Shown one piece after another: positions 55,532 to 64,000 of a stretch of 64,000 nucleotides of DNA. Origin of the DNA: Quercus robur (Eukaryota > Streptophyta > Magnoliopsida > Fagales > Fagaceae). The notes beneath the pieces were generated by a model. That model was not told the DNA's origin, did no database searches, and worked only from the letters and a program-made list of their open reading frames with translations. Each line of letters opens with the position of its first letter. The stretch's first letter is position 1. The position numbers were made by a program, and so were the translations under genes. The stretch spans positions 43,675,942 through 43,739,941 of the forward strand of contig NC_065542.1 in the NCBI RefSeq assembly GCF_932294415.1, in the 5' to 3' direction.

Positions 55532-56019
55532 CTTAATTTTATTCAATTAATATTAATTAATTAATTTGAGTAGGGCATATTAACATCAACGAAAATATAA
55601 AATAATCTTGAGAAACGTGAAGTTTTTATTTTAAGAGTGTTCTATTGTTCATATTAGAGAGAGAGAAAAAAAAAGACATCGATTCCCCATCCAAACTCCA
55701 AAGCCATCCCAAATGTTTGACCATTGACTATGTATTTGTTTAGTTGGAGAAAATATAACACCGCGTATATGTATATTATCTCGCTTGGTTGGGACACATC
55801 TAGTCACCAATACTGAATCATTAAATGCAACGTTCTAAGGAGAGAACAGTGAACAGAATTTCCAGTTCAAGTCTTGCTACCTGCACTTTGAAAAGAATTT
55901 CCTGAGCTAGTGCTTTACCCCTTCATGAGCCCACCCAGCGTGAACAGTAATTAGTTTCTGGTTGAAAATTTTGAGAATACATTGTGCGAGAGCAAAAAAA
56001 AAAAAGTTCTAAGGAGAGA
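55532..56019 (+). repeat. Duplicated segment, copy 1 (paralog of the region upstream of gene E)
   Basis: It shares long near-identical stretches with 60891-61350, including GAGTAGGGCATATTAACATC, GACATCGATTCCCC and CCAAAGCCATCCCAAAT, then TTCTAAGGAGAGA and, beyond the LINE, ATTCAGCAA (59252-59260). Copy 2 lies directly upstream of receptor gene E, so this copy is probably the promoter-side remnant of a lost cluster member. Confidence 0.85.
55832..56019 (+). mobile_element. SINE-like insertion with poly(A) tail and 14-bp target duplication
   Basis: A 160-bp insert (55846-56005) ends in a 12-base poly(A) and is flanked by GTTCTAAGGAGAGA on both sides (55832-55845 and 56006-56019). The insert contains AGTTCAAGTC, a B-box-like sequence, near its left end. 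The paralogous copy at 61320-61336 shows the site with a single, uninterrupted ATTCTAAGGAGAGAGAG, that is, without the insert. A 5'-truncated tRNA-derived SINE fits best; a short processed RNA is possible. Confidence 0.68.
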
Positions 56020-56154
56020 GTTTTTTTTTTTTGAAGGGGAAATATTCATTCATTCAAAGAGATAAAAAATCATGATACAAGGCTTCTAAGGCTGGTGGGG
56101 GAGAGTCCTCCATCCAATACATATCCTCATCTAATGTATTTCTAGCATATTGAG

Positions 56155-56526
56155 TTAGAACATGTGCCACCTTATTTGCTCCTCTCCTAATATAGCCAAC
56201 TCTAACCACTGTAATCCACAAAGCAGGTACCTAATATCATTAATAACATTCCCAAACAGCGAAAAATTTTGTAAAGGAGAAGAGATGGCTTGGATTAAAT
56301 TACTATTATCTCCCTCAATTATCAACCTTGAGAACCCAGCATCAATGGCAAATTCAATAGCTCTATGGCAAGCAAGCAATTCAGCCTCTTTGCTCGTATT
56401 CACCCTCGGTCCACTAGCAGACATAGTAGCCATGACTTGGCCCTTATTATTTCGAATAATAGCACCAAAACCAAATCTGTCCAAGCCCGAAAAAATTGCT
56501 GCATCAAAATTTAATTTGTACTGCAC
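56155..56526 (-). pseudogene. RNase H domain of the LINE
   Basis: The 123-residue frame reads KLNFDAAIFSGLDRFGFGAI, IRNNKGQVMATMSA, KEAELLACHRAIEFAIDAGF and LIIEGDNSNLIQAI, the standard RVT_3/RNase H domain at the end of plant LINE-1 ORF2. The acidic residues D (NFDAA), E (EAEL) and D (EGDN) are present. The last part breaks down after LLCGLQWLEL. Confidence 0.88.
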
Positions 56527-56872
56527 TTGTGATGGAGGTTGCCAAACATCCCCACTAACTTGCTGTCCATTCTGAACAACTACATGATTTTGGGCTTATT
56601 TAAATTCATCAACAAACTCCTTCGCTCTCTTATTAAGATTGCTTGGGTCCTTCAATTTTCCTCCATGCACCACGCAGTTTCTCTGGTTCCATATGAACCA
56701 TGCCTGAGCCCAAAACAGATCCAATTCATCCAATGTTAGGCGCTCCAACAAAGCTTCCATCAGCTGCTTCATATCTGCTTGTTCATGTGCGCTCTAACAA
56801 AGCTTCCATCAACTGCTTCATATCTGCTTGTTTGTGTACACTCCATTTCTGCAATTTCCTGATGTTGCCAGC

Positions 56873-57994
56873 CTATATATCCTGAACCGCAACACAACCC
56901 CATAAAGCATGGATCGTTGATTCCAACTCTCTCATACATAAAAGGCAATTGCTTTCCTTGATAATCTTCCTCCTGGTCAGATTCAATGCAATTGGCAATA
57001 TATCATTACAAGCCCGCCATCCAAAAATTTTTATTTTGTTTGGAAGCTTAAGCTTCCATATTGCGGTCCACAGCTTCCTTTCAGCACATCCCCCTGAAGT
57101 TCCTACCCAATTGCCATCGGTTAGAAACTTCCTAGCGACGTGATAAGCCAACTTAACTGTGAACAGCCCCTTTGAATTATGCAACCAAATTATATCATCA
57201 TTGACATCCCTTCTGCTCAAAGGAATTTGACAAATAGCATCTGCCTCCTCCCTATGAAAATAAGCCATCACTTCCTCATTCCTCCATATATGTAAGTCCG
57301 ATTTGATCAGATTAGCAACCATAAGTTCCTCCACATCTCCATGTACGAGGTGTAAAATTCCATTTGTTGGAAAGTTGGGAATCCACTTATCTTTGAGGGC
57401 ATTTATTGAGAGACCATTTCCCACCCTCCAACAATGTCCAGATAATATTATGGGTTGTGCAACCATCAAACTTCTCCAAACATATGAACAATTTGGTGAT
57501 ACTTTAGCATCAAGGAACGATGAACGAGGGAAATACCTTGCTTTGAAACATTTATAGAGCAAAGAATCCTTGCATTGAACCAGTCTCCACCCTTGCTTGG
57601 CTAATATAGCTAGATTAAAAGCTCTTAAGTCTCGGAACCCCATTCCTCCCTCTTTTTTTGAAATTGTCAATTTATCCCAACTCTTCCAATGGATTTTCCG
57701 TTCATTCCCCATCTGACCCCACCAAAACTTTGCACACAAAGCATCTAGTTCATCACATAATTTCAAGGGAAGTTGAAAAACACTCATTGTGTAAGTGGGT
57801 ATGGATTGTCCCACAGCCTTAATGAGAATTTCTTTACCAGCTCTTGACAACATCAAGCCCTTCCAACCTTGAAACTTCTTCCATATTCTGTCCTTCAAAT
57901 ATGAAAAAGTGTGATACTTAGCCCTCCCAACCAAGGTTGGTAGGCCAAGATAAGTTTCAATTCTATTCACCTCCTTGACTCCTAAAGTCTCCAA
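56873..57994 (-). pseudogene. LINE ORF2 part: thumb and zf-RVT region
   Basis: A 373-residue open frame carries YLGLPTLVGRAKYHTFSYLK, MSVFQLPLKLCDELDALCAK, then FWWGQMGNERKIHWKSWDKL and GGMGFRDLRAFNLAILAKQG. It ends with the zinc-binding region around CLLCMRELESTIHALWGC. This is the conserved C-terminal block of plant LINE-1 ORF2. The M at 57994 is internal to the original ORF, not a true start. Confidence 0.92.
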
Positions 57995-58144
57995 GATCAG
58001 TTGTTTCTAGTTGTATAAAGTATTACTGTTGAAATAAGCTGAAGATTTTTCCAAATTTGTGTTTTGCCTTGAAGCTCTTTCATAAGTTTGAAGGATCTCT
58101 ACTATAGTCTCTCCCTCCGCCTAAGTTGCCTGACAGAAAAGCAA

Positions 58145-58940
58145 AGAATCATTTGCAAACATTAGATTAGTGACTTTTGGTGCACCTCTACAAATGGATA
58201 CTCCTTTAATCCTCCCTTCTGATTTTGCTTGAGCCAACAAGGCACGTGAAACCCTTTACACACAATAAGAATATATATGGTGGAAAAGGATCCCCTTGAC
58301 GTATTCCTCTTGATGGCTGAATCATACCATAAGCTTTCCCATCCACCAGAATAGAAAAGGATGGTGTCATCACACAGCTCATCATCCTTTCTATCCAAGT
58401 AATAGGAAAACCCATCTTTTCCATAATTCTCTGTAGAAAATGCCACTTAACCCTGTCATATGCCTTGCTGATGTCTAACTTCAATGCTAAGGATCCCTTC
58501 TTCCCCTTTTTTTTGGACTGCATAGTATGCAGTGTCTCAAAGGCCACCAATACATTGTCTGTGATCAGCCTCCCCGGTACAAATGCACTCTAAGTGGGTG
58601 AAATAATTTGAGGGAGTACCTGTTTCAATATGTTTGCCAACACTTTGAAAATAATTTTGTAAATCACATTACATAGGCTTATTGGTCTAAAGTCAGACAT
58701 TTTCACAGGATTTTTTAACTTTAGGAATAAGCACAATGTTTGTGTGATTAATTTCAGGTAACATATTCCCATTATATAAAAAATTCAACACAGCTAAAAC
58801 TACATTATCACCCACAATATATTTGATAAAATAAAATATTCATACCATCAAGTCCTGGAGTTTTTGTTGGTCCCATTTGAAATAGAGCCATCTTCACTTC
58901 TTCAGTCGTAAATTCACTGGACAAAACTTCTCGCAAATCA
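58145..58940 (-). pseudogene. LINE reverse transcriptase core, frame-broken, catalytic motif altered
   Basis: Pieces in different frames read [20 protein letters not shown] (58590-58772), LALKLDISKAYDRVKWHFL (58206-58550), then SRGIRQGDPFPPYIFLLC. The catalytic box at 58148-58159 reads FAND instead of F/Y-ADD, and the frame changes several times. Upstream, minus-strand words like LSSEFTTEEVKMALFQMGPT (about 58870-58930) extend the domain. The enzyme cannot be active. Confidence 0.85.
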
Positions 58941-59251
58941 TCAGTTATAGTACTCTGAACTGCATTGAGACACTCCTCCATCTAATCTCCCACACCAGCA
59001 TGGAATAGATTATCAAAATAGGCTGAAGCAACTTCAACCACCTCCTCTAAATTCTCCACCCATTCTCCATGTGCATTTTGGATACCCCTTATATGATTTT
59101 TATTTCTCCTTTGTGTGGCTTTAGCATGAAAAAAACTTCATATTTTTATCCCCGTATTTTAACCAATTTATTATGCACCGTTGAACCCAAAATATTTCTT
59201 GCTTTTCTAATAATTCATCCATCTTCTTGCTCAACTCCAGGTAGGAGAGAG

Positions 59252-60890
59252 ATTCAGCAATAGTAAATCACTAAATCATTCAAAAAATTTGGTAGTGCCT
59301 GCCATTAGTCCAAAGGCTCCAAACCTCAATAGTAAATTTAATATTTTACTTAATAAAAAATTATCATAGACCATGGACAACAATCCGTGCACCTCCAAAT
59401 TTAAAACGTGAAGTGAGGCTGAAGAGCACTCCTCTTAGTGGAATTTTAATTATGGATGTACAATATTCAACGGTAAGATAAAGTATATAAAAAATAAATA
59501 ATTAAAAAAAAAAAAAAAAGAAGAAGAAGAAGACGATAAAAATAATATACTTACCAAATTCCTCATGGGTTGTGAGTGCTCTAATCCCTACTTCACTAGT
59601 CCAGGAGCCTTGTATCTATCGAATTATCCAAAAAAAATTATAATAAAAAATCTCTACTTCACTAACATTCGGTCCATGAATGATAATGGTGGAGAAAAAA
59701 AAAAAAAAAAAGATAATGGAGACTAAATTTACACGTTGAGAGCACAATGAATTAGCCTATTGACTTATGTTAAAATATTATTGGATTTGGAAATAAGGTT
59801 GACCAAGTCCAAACCCAAATTCAACCGCATGGTTAAAAACCGTACTAGACCAGACCGGACCAGCCAGTCTGACCAGGAACTGAGCACCAATTTGGTCTAA
59901 AAAACCCCAATATTGGTCCAAAACTTGTCAAAAATCAAATTAAACCAGGAACCAGGGGCAAAAATGGTTTTGTCGGCCGATCCTATTTTTAAAACCATGT
60001 TCAACTTAAAGGCCTTCAGGAAAGTTAAATTTGGATACAAATTTAATCCAAGGAGAAATTGAAATTAAAATTCCCCCAATTGACCCCAATCAAACTTGGA
60101 TAAAGAAATTATTTTCAAGCTTTTAATTTATGGTGTACTTTTGTATTAAAATATCATCTCTTCTCTTTTATGTGTCAAATAAACTCCAAGATCACTTTAA
60201 CGTAAGGGCAGCGCCACATTCTTGAGGGGGAAATGAACCCCCTAACTTCAATTATATATATATATATATAAATATATATTTTATACTTACTCTTAAAATA
60301 TTTTTGCACACCCTAACTTAAATCTTGCGCACCCTAACTTAAATCTTGCACACCCTTATCACATGTATATCCAACTTTAAGAGTAAAGAATAAGTGTTTA
60401 TGACTTGTGAGCATCCTTCTTTATTATAAGGGTAAATTACGTATTTGATTTCTATCATTTACACCATATTTCAATTCACTCTATAATTTTTCAATTATGT
60501 CAATTTGGTCCTTAACCTTTCAGTATCATATCCATTTAGTTCCTATTGTTATCTTTTGGATAAAAATTGCTAATGTGGCAAATAGACAACCAAAAAAAAA
60601 AAAAAATAGTTTATTGCCACAACAACTAATAGAGTGTCAAGTTGTATTTATCGGGATTTTTTTGGAGGGAAATCCCCTTTTTCAATTTTCATCAATTTCA
60701 ACCTCTCAAATCTCATAATTTTTCTCTCTCACACAAGCACAAACTCTTCTCTTATTTTTTCAATCTTTCTCTTTCAATAATCGCTCATTGAATTCAATCA
60801 TTGGCAACACTGGCTATAATATTTTCCACAATAATTAAGGTTGAATTGGTTATTAAATATTAGGAACTTAGGTTAAGAACAATATGGTGA
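59252..60890. other. Spacer with inverted-duplicate segment and small MITE
   Basis: About 59350-60100 is an inverted copy of 30130-30590 (see findings). It is interrupted by a MITE-like unit at 59828-59999 bounded by CATGGTTAAAAACCG and its rough inverse TTTTTAAAACCATG. The block 60440-60600 has TTTGGTCCTTAACC and related words resembling ends of MULE-like repeats. No gene is seen. Confidence 0.5.
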
Positions 60891-61350
60891 TTAATTTTAT
60901 TCAATTAATTAATTTGAGTAGGGCATATAAACATCAACAAATATATAAAATGATCTTTAGAAACGTGATGTTTTTATTTATTTATTTTTTTTTTTTTGGT
61001 TTAAAAGGATGGTAGCATTAAACTAACTAGTCATAAAAGGCGAAGTTGTAGCTGAGAGCTTTAAAGATTACAACCCAAAAGCATCAGAGTTTAAAATACT
61101 ACATAATTCCTCCGTCATTGGAGAGTCTAATACAACAAAATTCCTCCCTCATTGTGAAGTTTTTATTTTAAGTATGTTCTATTGTTCTTATTAGAAAGAG
61201 AAAAGAACAAGACATCGATTCCCCATTCAAACTCCAAAGCCATCCCAAATCATTGACTATGTATTAGTTATTTGGAGAAAATATAACACCATGGATCTGG
61301 TGCATGTATATTATCTGCAACATTCTAAGGAGAGAGAGATTCAGCAAGAA
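60891..61350 (+). repeat. Duplicated segment, copy 2, upstream of gene E
   Basis: It matches 55532-56019 apart from insertions. It carries the uninterrupted site ATTCTAAGGAGAGAGAGATT for both the SINE-like and the LINE insertions of copy 1. It lies 350 bases before the gene E start and may include part of its promoter. Confidence 0.82.
60965..61168 (-). mobile_element. LINE 3'-end fragment with target duplication
   Basis: A 174-bp insert (60980-61153) starts with a T-rich run (poly(A) on the minus strand) and is flanked by GTGATGTTTTTATTT (60965-60979) and GTGAAGTTTTTATTT (61154-61168), one mismatch. Copy 1 has the uninterrupted site at about 55617-55631 (GTGAAGTTTTTATTT). The insert has words typical of LINE 3' ends but no coding part. 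Confidence 0.72.
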
Positions 61351-61701
61351 AATATTTAAGGAGAGAGGGAGTCACTGTCAGCCTGTCTCTGACTAGGCAA
61401 AAAACAATAAAAGAAACCTAAAAAAAGGTCCAACTTTCTGTTTTCCTTGAAGAGATATACATCCTTGTTCACATTCTGTTTGTATAATAGTCAACTCAGT
61501 TCTCCATTATTTGCAAATGCTGTTTCGTAATCATAAATCAAAATCACTCGGATTCACTGTTTAAGTTATTCTATTTAATATTTAGCCGTCTCATTTGACC
61601 ATTATCTTGAGGATGATTTGAGGACTTTATCTTTGCCTCTCTCACTCTAATAAGATTAAACCAGATCAAGAGGCATGACATGTGCAAGTCAAAAACTAAG
61701 C
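61351..61701. promoter_or_regulatory. Immediate upstream region of gene E
   Basis: No coding sequence is seen. It should include the 5' UTR and proximal promoter of gene E, but I found no TATA box that I would defend. Confidence 0.35.
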
Positions 61702-64000
61702 ATGACAACCATTCTAAAGCCTCTGCTTCTCCTCCTTCAGATTCTGTTGCTCTCTTTTCTTCCACTAAGCAGCACAGCATCACCAGCAACACAAGCAGAA
61801 GCTCTTATCAAATGGAAAAACAGCCTCCTCCCTTCTTCTTTTCTCAGCTCTTGGTCCTCTACCAACATCACCAACCTATGCAAATGGAACGGCTTGGTCT
61901 GCGACTCAACCGGAACAGTCTCCGAAATAGTCATCTCTGGTGCCAACCTCAATGGAACACTGGCCCAGTTCAACTTCACTCCATTTCTTAATGTCACTCG
62001 CTTTGACTTCAGCAACAACTTACTCAGCGGACCAATACCTTCGGAGATAGGCCAGTTAACAAAGCTCCAATATGTAAGTTTCTACAACAACTATCTGAAT
62101 GGTACAATTCCATATCAGTTTAGCAATCTTCAAAAGGTATGGTACTTGGACCTTGGATCAAACTACTTAGTAACTCCTGACTGGTCTAAGTTTTTGAGCA
62201 TGCCTTTGTTGACCCGGCTTAGCTTTGCTTATAATTCCCTCACTTCTGGGTTCCCCGGATTTATTATATATTGCCAAAACTTGACTTACTTGGATTTGGC
62301 CCAGAATCAGTTGAATGGAACAGTACCAGAAATGGTATTTACCAATCTGAGCAAGCTTGAGTACCTTAATCTAACTGATAATCAGTTCCAGGGACCAATG
62401 TCTCCAAACATTACCAAGCTTTCCAAACTCATAGATCTGCGTCTAGGAAGAAACAGGTTCAGTGGTCAAATTCTCGAAGATATTGGCTCAATGTCCAATC
62501 TTCAGATGATAGAAATGTACAACAATTCATTTGAAGGGAAAATTCCTTCTTCAATAGGTCAGCTCAAGCAGCTCTCGAAATTCTATCTTGATTTGAATGC
62601 CTTAAATTCTACAATCCCTTCTGAGCTTGGTCTTTGTGCTAACCTCACCTACTTGGCACTGGCTTCCAATTCACTCACTGGGGAATTGCCTTTGTCTTTA
62701 ACCAACTTGACCAAAATTACCGACTTGGGTTTATCTGTTAATAACCTTTCAGGTGAGATCTCACCTTACTTTTTCAGCAATTGGACAGAATTAACCTCGT
62801 TGCAGCTTCAGAACAATCTTTTCACTGGCGAAATTCCACTGGAAATTGGCCTATTGACCAAGCTCCAACTTGTTTTACTGTTCAATAATACGTTCACAGG
62901 TTCAATTCCCTCTGAGGTAGGTAACTTGAAAGATTTGACAGAACTAGACCTATCAAACAACCACCTGTCTGGTCCAATTCCTCTAGCACTGTGGAACCTC
63001 ACAAACCTTCAGACCTTACAACTTTTCTTAAACAATCTCACTGGCACAATCCCACCAGCAATTGGAAATATGACTTCGCTGCAAATTATTGATCTCAGCG
63101 CTAACCAACTATACGGGGAATTGCCAGATACAATATCTGGCCTCAGTAATTTACAGAGAATCTCTCTTTTCGCCAATAACTTCTCGGGTAATATTCCAAG
63201 TGACTTTGGGAAGTTTAGTCCTTCTCTAAGCAGTGTTAGCTTTTCGAACAACAGCTTCTCTGGAGAACTGCCACCTGAATTGTGTAGTGGCTTCAGCCTT
63301 CAAAATTTCACAGTGAATAATAACAACTTCACAGGGCCATTGCCTGAGTGCTTGAGAAATTGTTCGCTACTACAGAGAGTGCGATTTGATGGGAACAACT
63401 TCAATGGCAACATTACAAATGCATTTGGGGTTCATCCAAATCTTTATTTCATTTCTCTTAATGACAATCAATTTATTGGCATTATCTCACCGGAGTGGGC
63501 AGAATGTGGATCTCTAACCAATTTAGAGATGGGAAGAAACAGAATTTCGGGTGAAATCCCTGCTGAGCTTGGGAGGTTGCCTCAATTGCACTCTTTAATT
63601 CTTGACTCAAACGAATTGTCTGGGCAAATTCCAAGTGCATTGGGAAATCTAAGCCTGTTTGAGCTCAATCTGAGCAAGAATCTTCTGACAGGAGAGATTC
63701 CTCAGAGCCTAGGCGGTTTGGTTCAGCTGGAGGAACTTGATTTGTCTGAGAACAAATTAACTGGGAACATACCAAAAGAGCTTGGGAATTGTGAGAGATT
63801 ATTGAGCTTGGACTTGAGCGACAATAACCTATTGGATGAAATACCTTCTGAACTTGGTAATTTAAATGCATTGAATGTCTTGTTAGACCTCAGCAGCAAT
63901 TCACTCTCAGGAACAATTCCTTCAAACCTGGCAAAGCTTACATCATTGGAAAGTTTTAACATTTCACATAACCAGCTCTCAGGGGAGATCCCGGCATTAT
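61702..64000 (+). CDS. LRR receptor-like kinase E (MIK2/At4g08850-like), N-terminal part, runs off the window
   Basis: The frame is open from ATG 61702 to the right edge (766 residues) with no stop. The start MTTILKPLLLLLQILLLSFL is a signal peptide and aligns with that of gene C. The N-terminal cap follows ([16 protein letters not shown], then LCKWNGLVCDSTGTVSEI), and then about 28 LRRs of the LSGxIPxxLGNLxxL type with many N-glycosylation sequons. The last residues seen are NISHNQLSGEIPAL. The transmembrane segment and kinase would lie beyond 64000. It is clearly a paralog of C but much more diverged from it than B is. Nothing in the visible part suggests a pseudogene. Confidence 0.93.
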   Translation, partial: MTTILKPLLLLLQILLLSFLPLSSTASPATQAEALIKWKNSLLPSSFLSSWSSTNITNLCKWNGLVCDSTGTVSEIVISGANLNGTLAQFNFTPFLNVTRFDFSNNLLSGPIPSEIGQLTKLQYVSFYNNYLNGTIPYQFSNLQKVWYLDLGSNYLVTPDWSKFLSMPLLTRLSFAYNSLTSGFPGFIIYCQNLTYLDLAQNQLNGTVPEMVFTNLSKLEYLNLTDNQFQGPMSPNITKLSKLIDLRLGRNRFSGQILEDIGSMSNLQMIEMYNNSFEGKIPSSIGQLKQLSKFYLDLNALNSTIPSELGLCANLTYLALASNSLTGELPLSLTNLTKITDLGLSVNNLSGEISPYFFSNWTELTSLQLQNNLFTGEIPLEIGLLTKLQLVLLFNNTFTGSIPSEVGNLKDLTELDLSNNHLSGPIPLALWNLTNLQTLQLFLNNLTGTIPPAIGNMTSLQIIDLSANQLYGELPDTISGLSNLQRISLFANNFSGNIPSDFGKFSPSLSSVSFSNNSFSGELPPELCSGFSLQNFTVNNNNFTGPLPECLRNCSLLQRVRFDGNNFNGNITNAFGVHPNLYFISLNDNQFIGIISPEWAECGSLTNLEMGRNRISGEIPAELGRLPQLHSLILDSNELSGQIPSALGNLSLFELNLSKNLLTGEIPQSLGGLVQLEELDLSENKLTGNIPKELGNCERLLSLDLSDNNLLDEIPSELGNLNALNVLLDLSSNSLSGTIPSNLAKLTSLESFNISHNQLSGEIPAL

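Larger units (their letters stand above)
56012..59251 (-). mobile_element. LINE-1-type non-LTR retrotransposon, 5'-truncated
   Basis: On the minus strand the order is end of the linker, reverse transcriptase, a C-terminal zinc-binding region, RNase H and a poly(A) tail (plus-strand T run 56021-56032). AGGAGAGAG is repeated on both sides (56012-56020 and 59243-59251). The endonuclease and ORF1 are missing, so the copy is 5'-truncated at about 59242, as is usual for target-primed insertion. Several stops and frameshifts break it. It is inserted exactly at the 3' duplication of the SINE-like insert. Confidence 0.9.

Noticed and set aside
1-64000. CRISPR arrays, operons, bacterial-type defence systems
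   Set aside because: The window is clearly plant nuclear DNA with spliced genes; no regularly spaced repeats were seen, and the repeats present are transposons and microsatellites.

Overview
This window looks like nuclear DNA from a woody dicot plant. It has spliced genes with GT-AG introns, an intron-containing elongator tRNA-Met, AT-rich spacers with long poly(A)/poly(T) and microsatellite tracts, and dense nested transposons. The expanded MIK2-type LRR receptor kinase cluster and the general LTR style remind me of Fagales (oak or chestnut), but that is recognition only; no search was run.

Layout. 1-4602: a decayed Ty3/gypsy element of the Tat type on the minus strand (LTR, primer-binding site, gag, protease, reverse transcriptase, two RNase H domains), cut by the left edge. 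5.4-9.9 kb: MITEs and unrecognised spacer. 10.1-13.8 kb: a two-exon gene (minus) for a two-RRM, glycine/tyrosine-rich hnRNP-like protein. 14.05 kb: tRNA-Met(CAU). 16.8-17.6 kb: a solo LTR with a clean 5-bp target duplication. 18.75-20.77 kb: a four-exon JASON-like gene (plus). 23.9-36.6 kb: an LRR receptor kinase cluster made of an inverted kinase fragment (A), a gag-only LTR element, an LRR pseudogene (B) with most of its kinase deleted, one apparently intact 1,226-residue receptor kinase gene (C), and a further kinase relic (D). 36.7-55 kb: almost entirely transposons, many with exact target duplications (two hAT-type, two MULE-type, one Tourist-type, two solo LTRs, a probable Helitron). 55.5-61.4 kb: a duplicated promoter-like segment carrying a nested SINE and a 5'-truncated LINE, then spacer and the second copy of the segment. 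61.7-64.0 kb: a second full LRR receptor kinase gene (E) running off the right edge.

How it fits together. Genes C and E are probable plasma-membrane receptor kinases of the LRR XI/XII, At4g08850/MIK2-like type. They are accompanied by broken copies and by duplicated flanking segments, as expected of a tandem receptor cluster being reshaped by unequal exchange and transposon insertion. The RNA-binding protein, the JASON-like protein and the tRNA are ordinary single-copy-looking genes next to the cluster. I see no sign of a wholly new molecular system. The most informative part is the rearranged receptor cluster: a retrotransposon fused to a receptor fragment, a patchwork of divergence between B and C, and paralogous empty sites that date several insertions.
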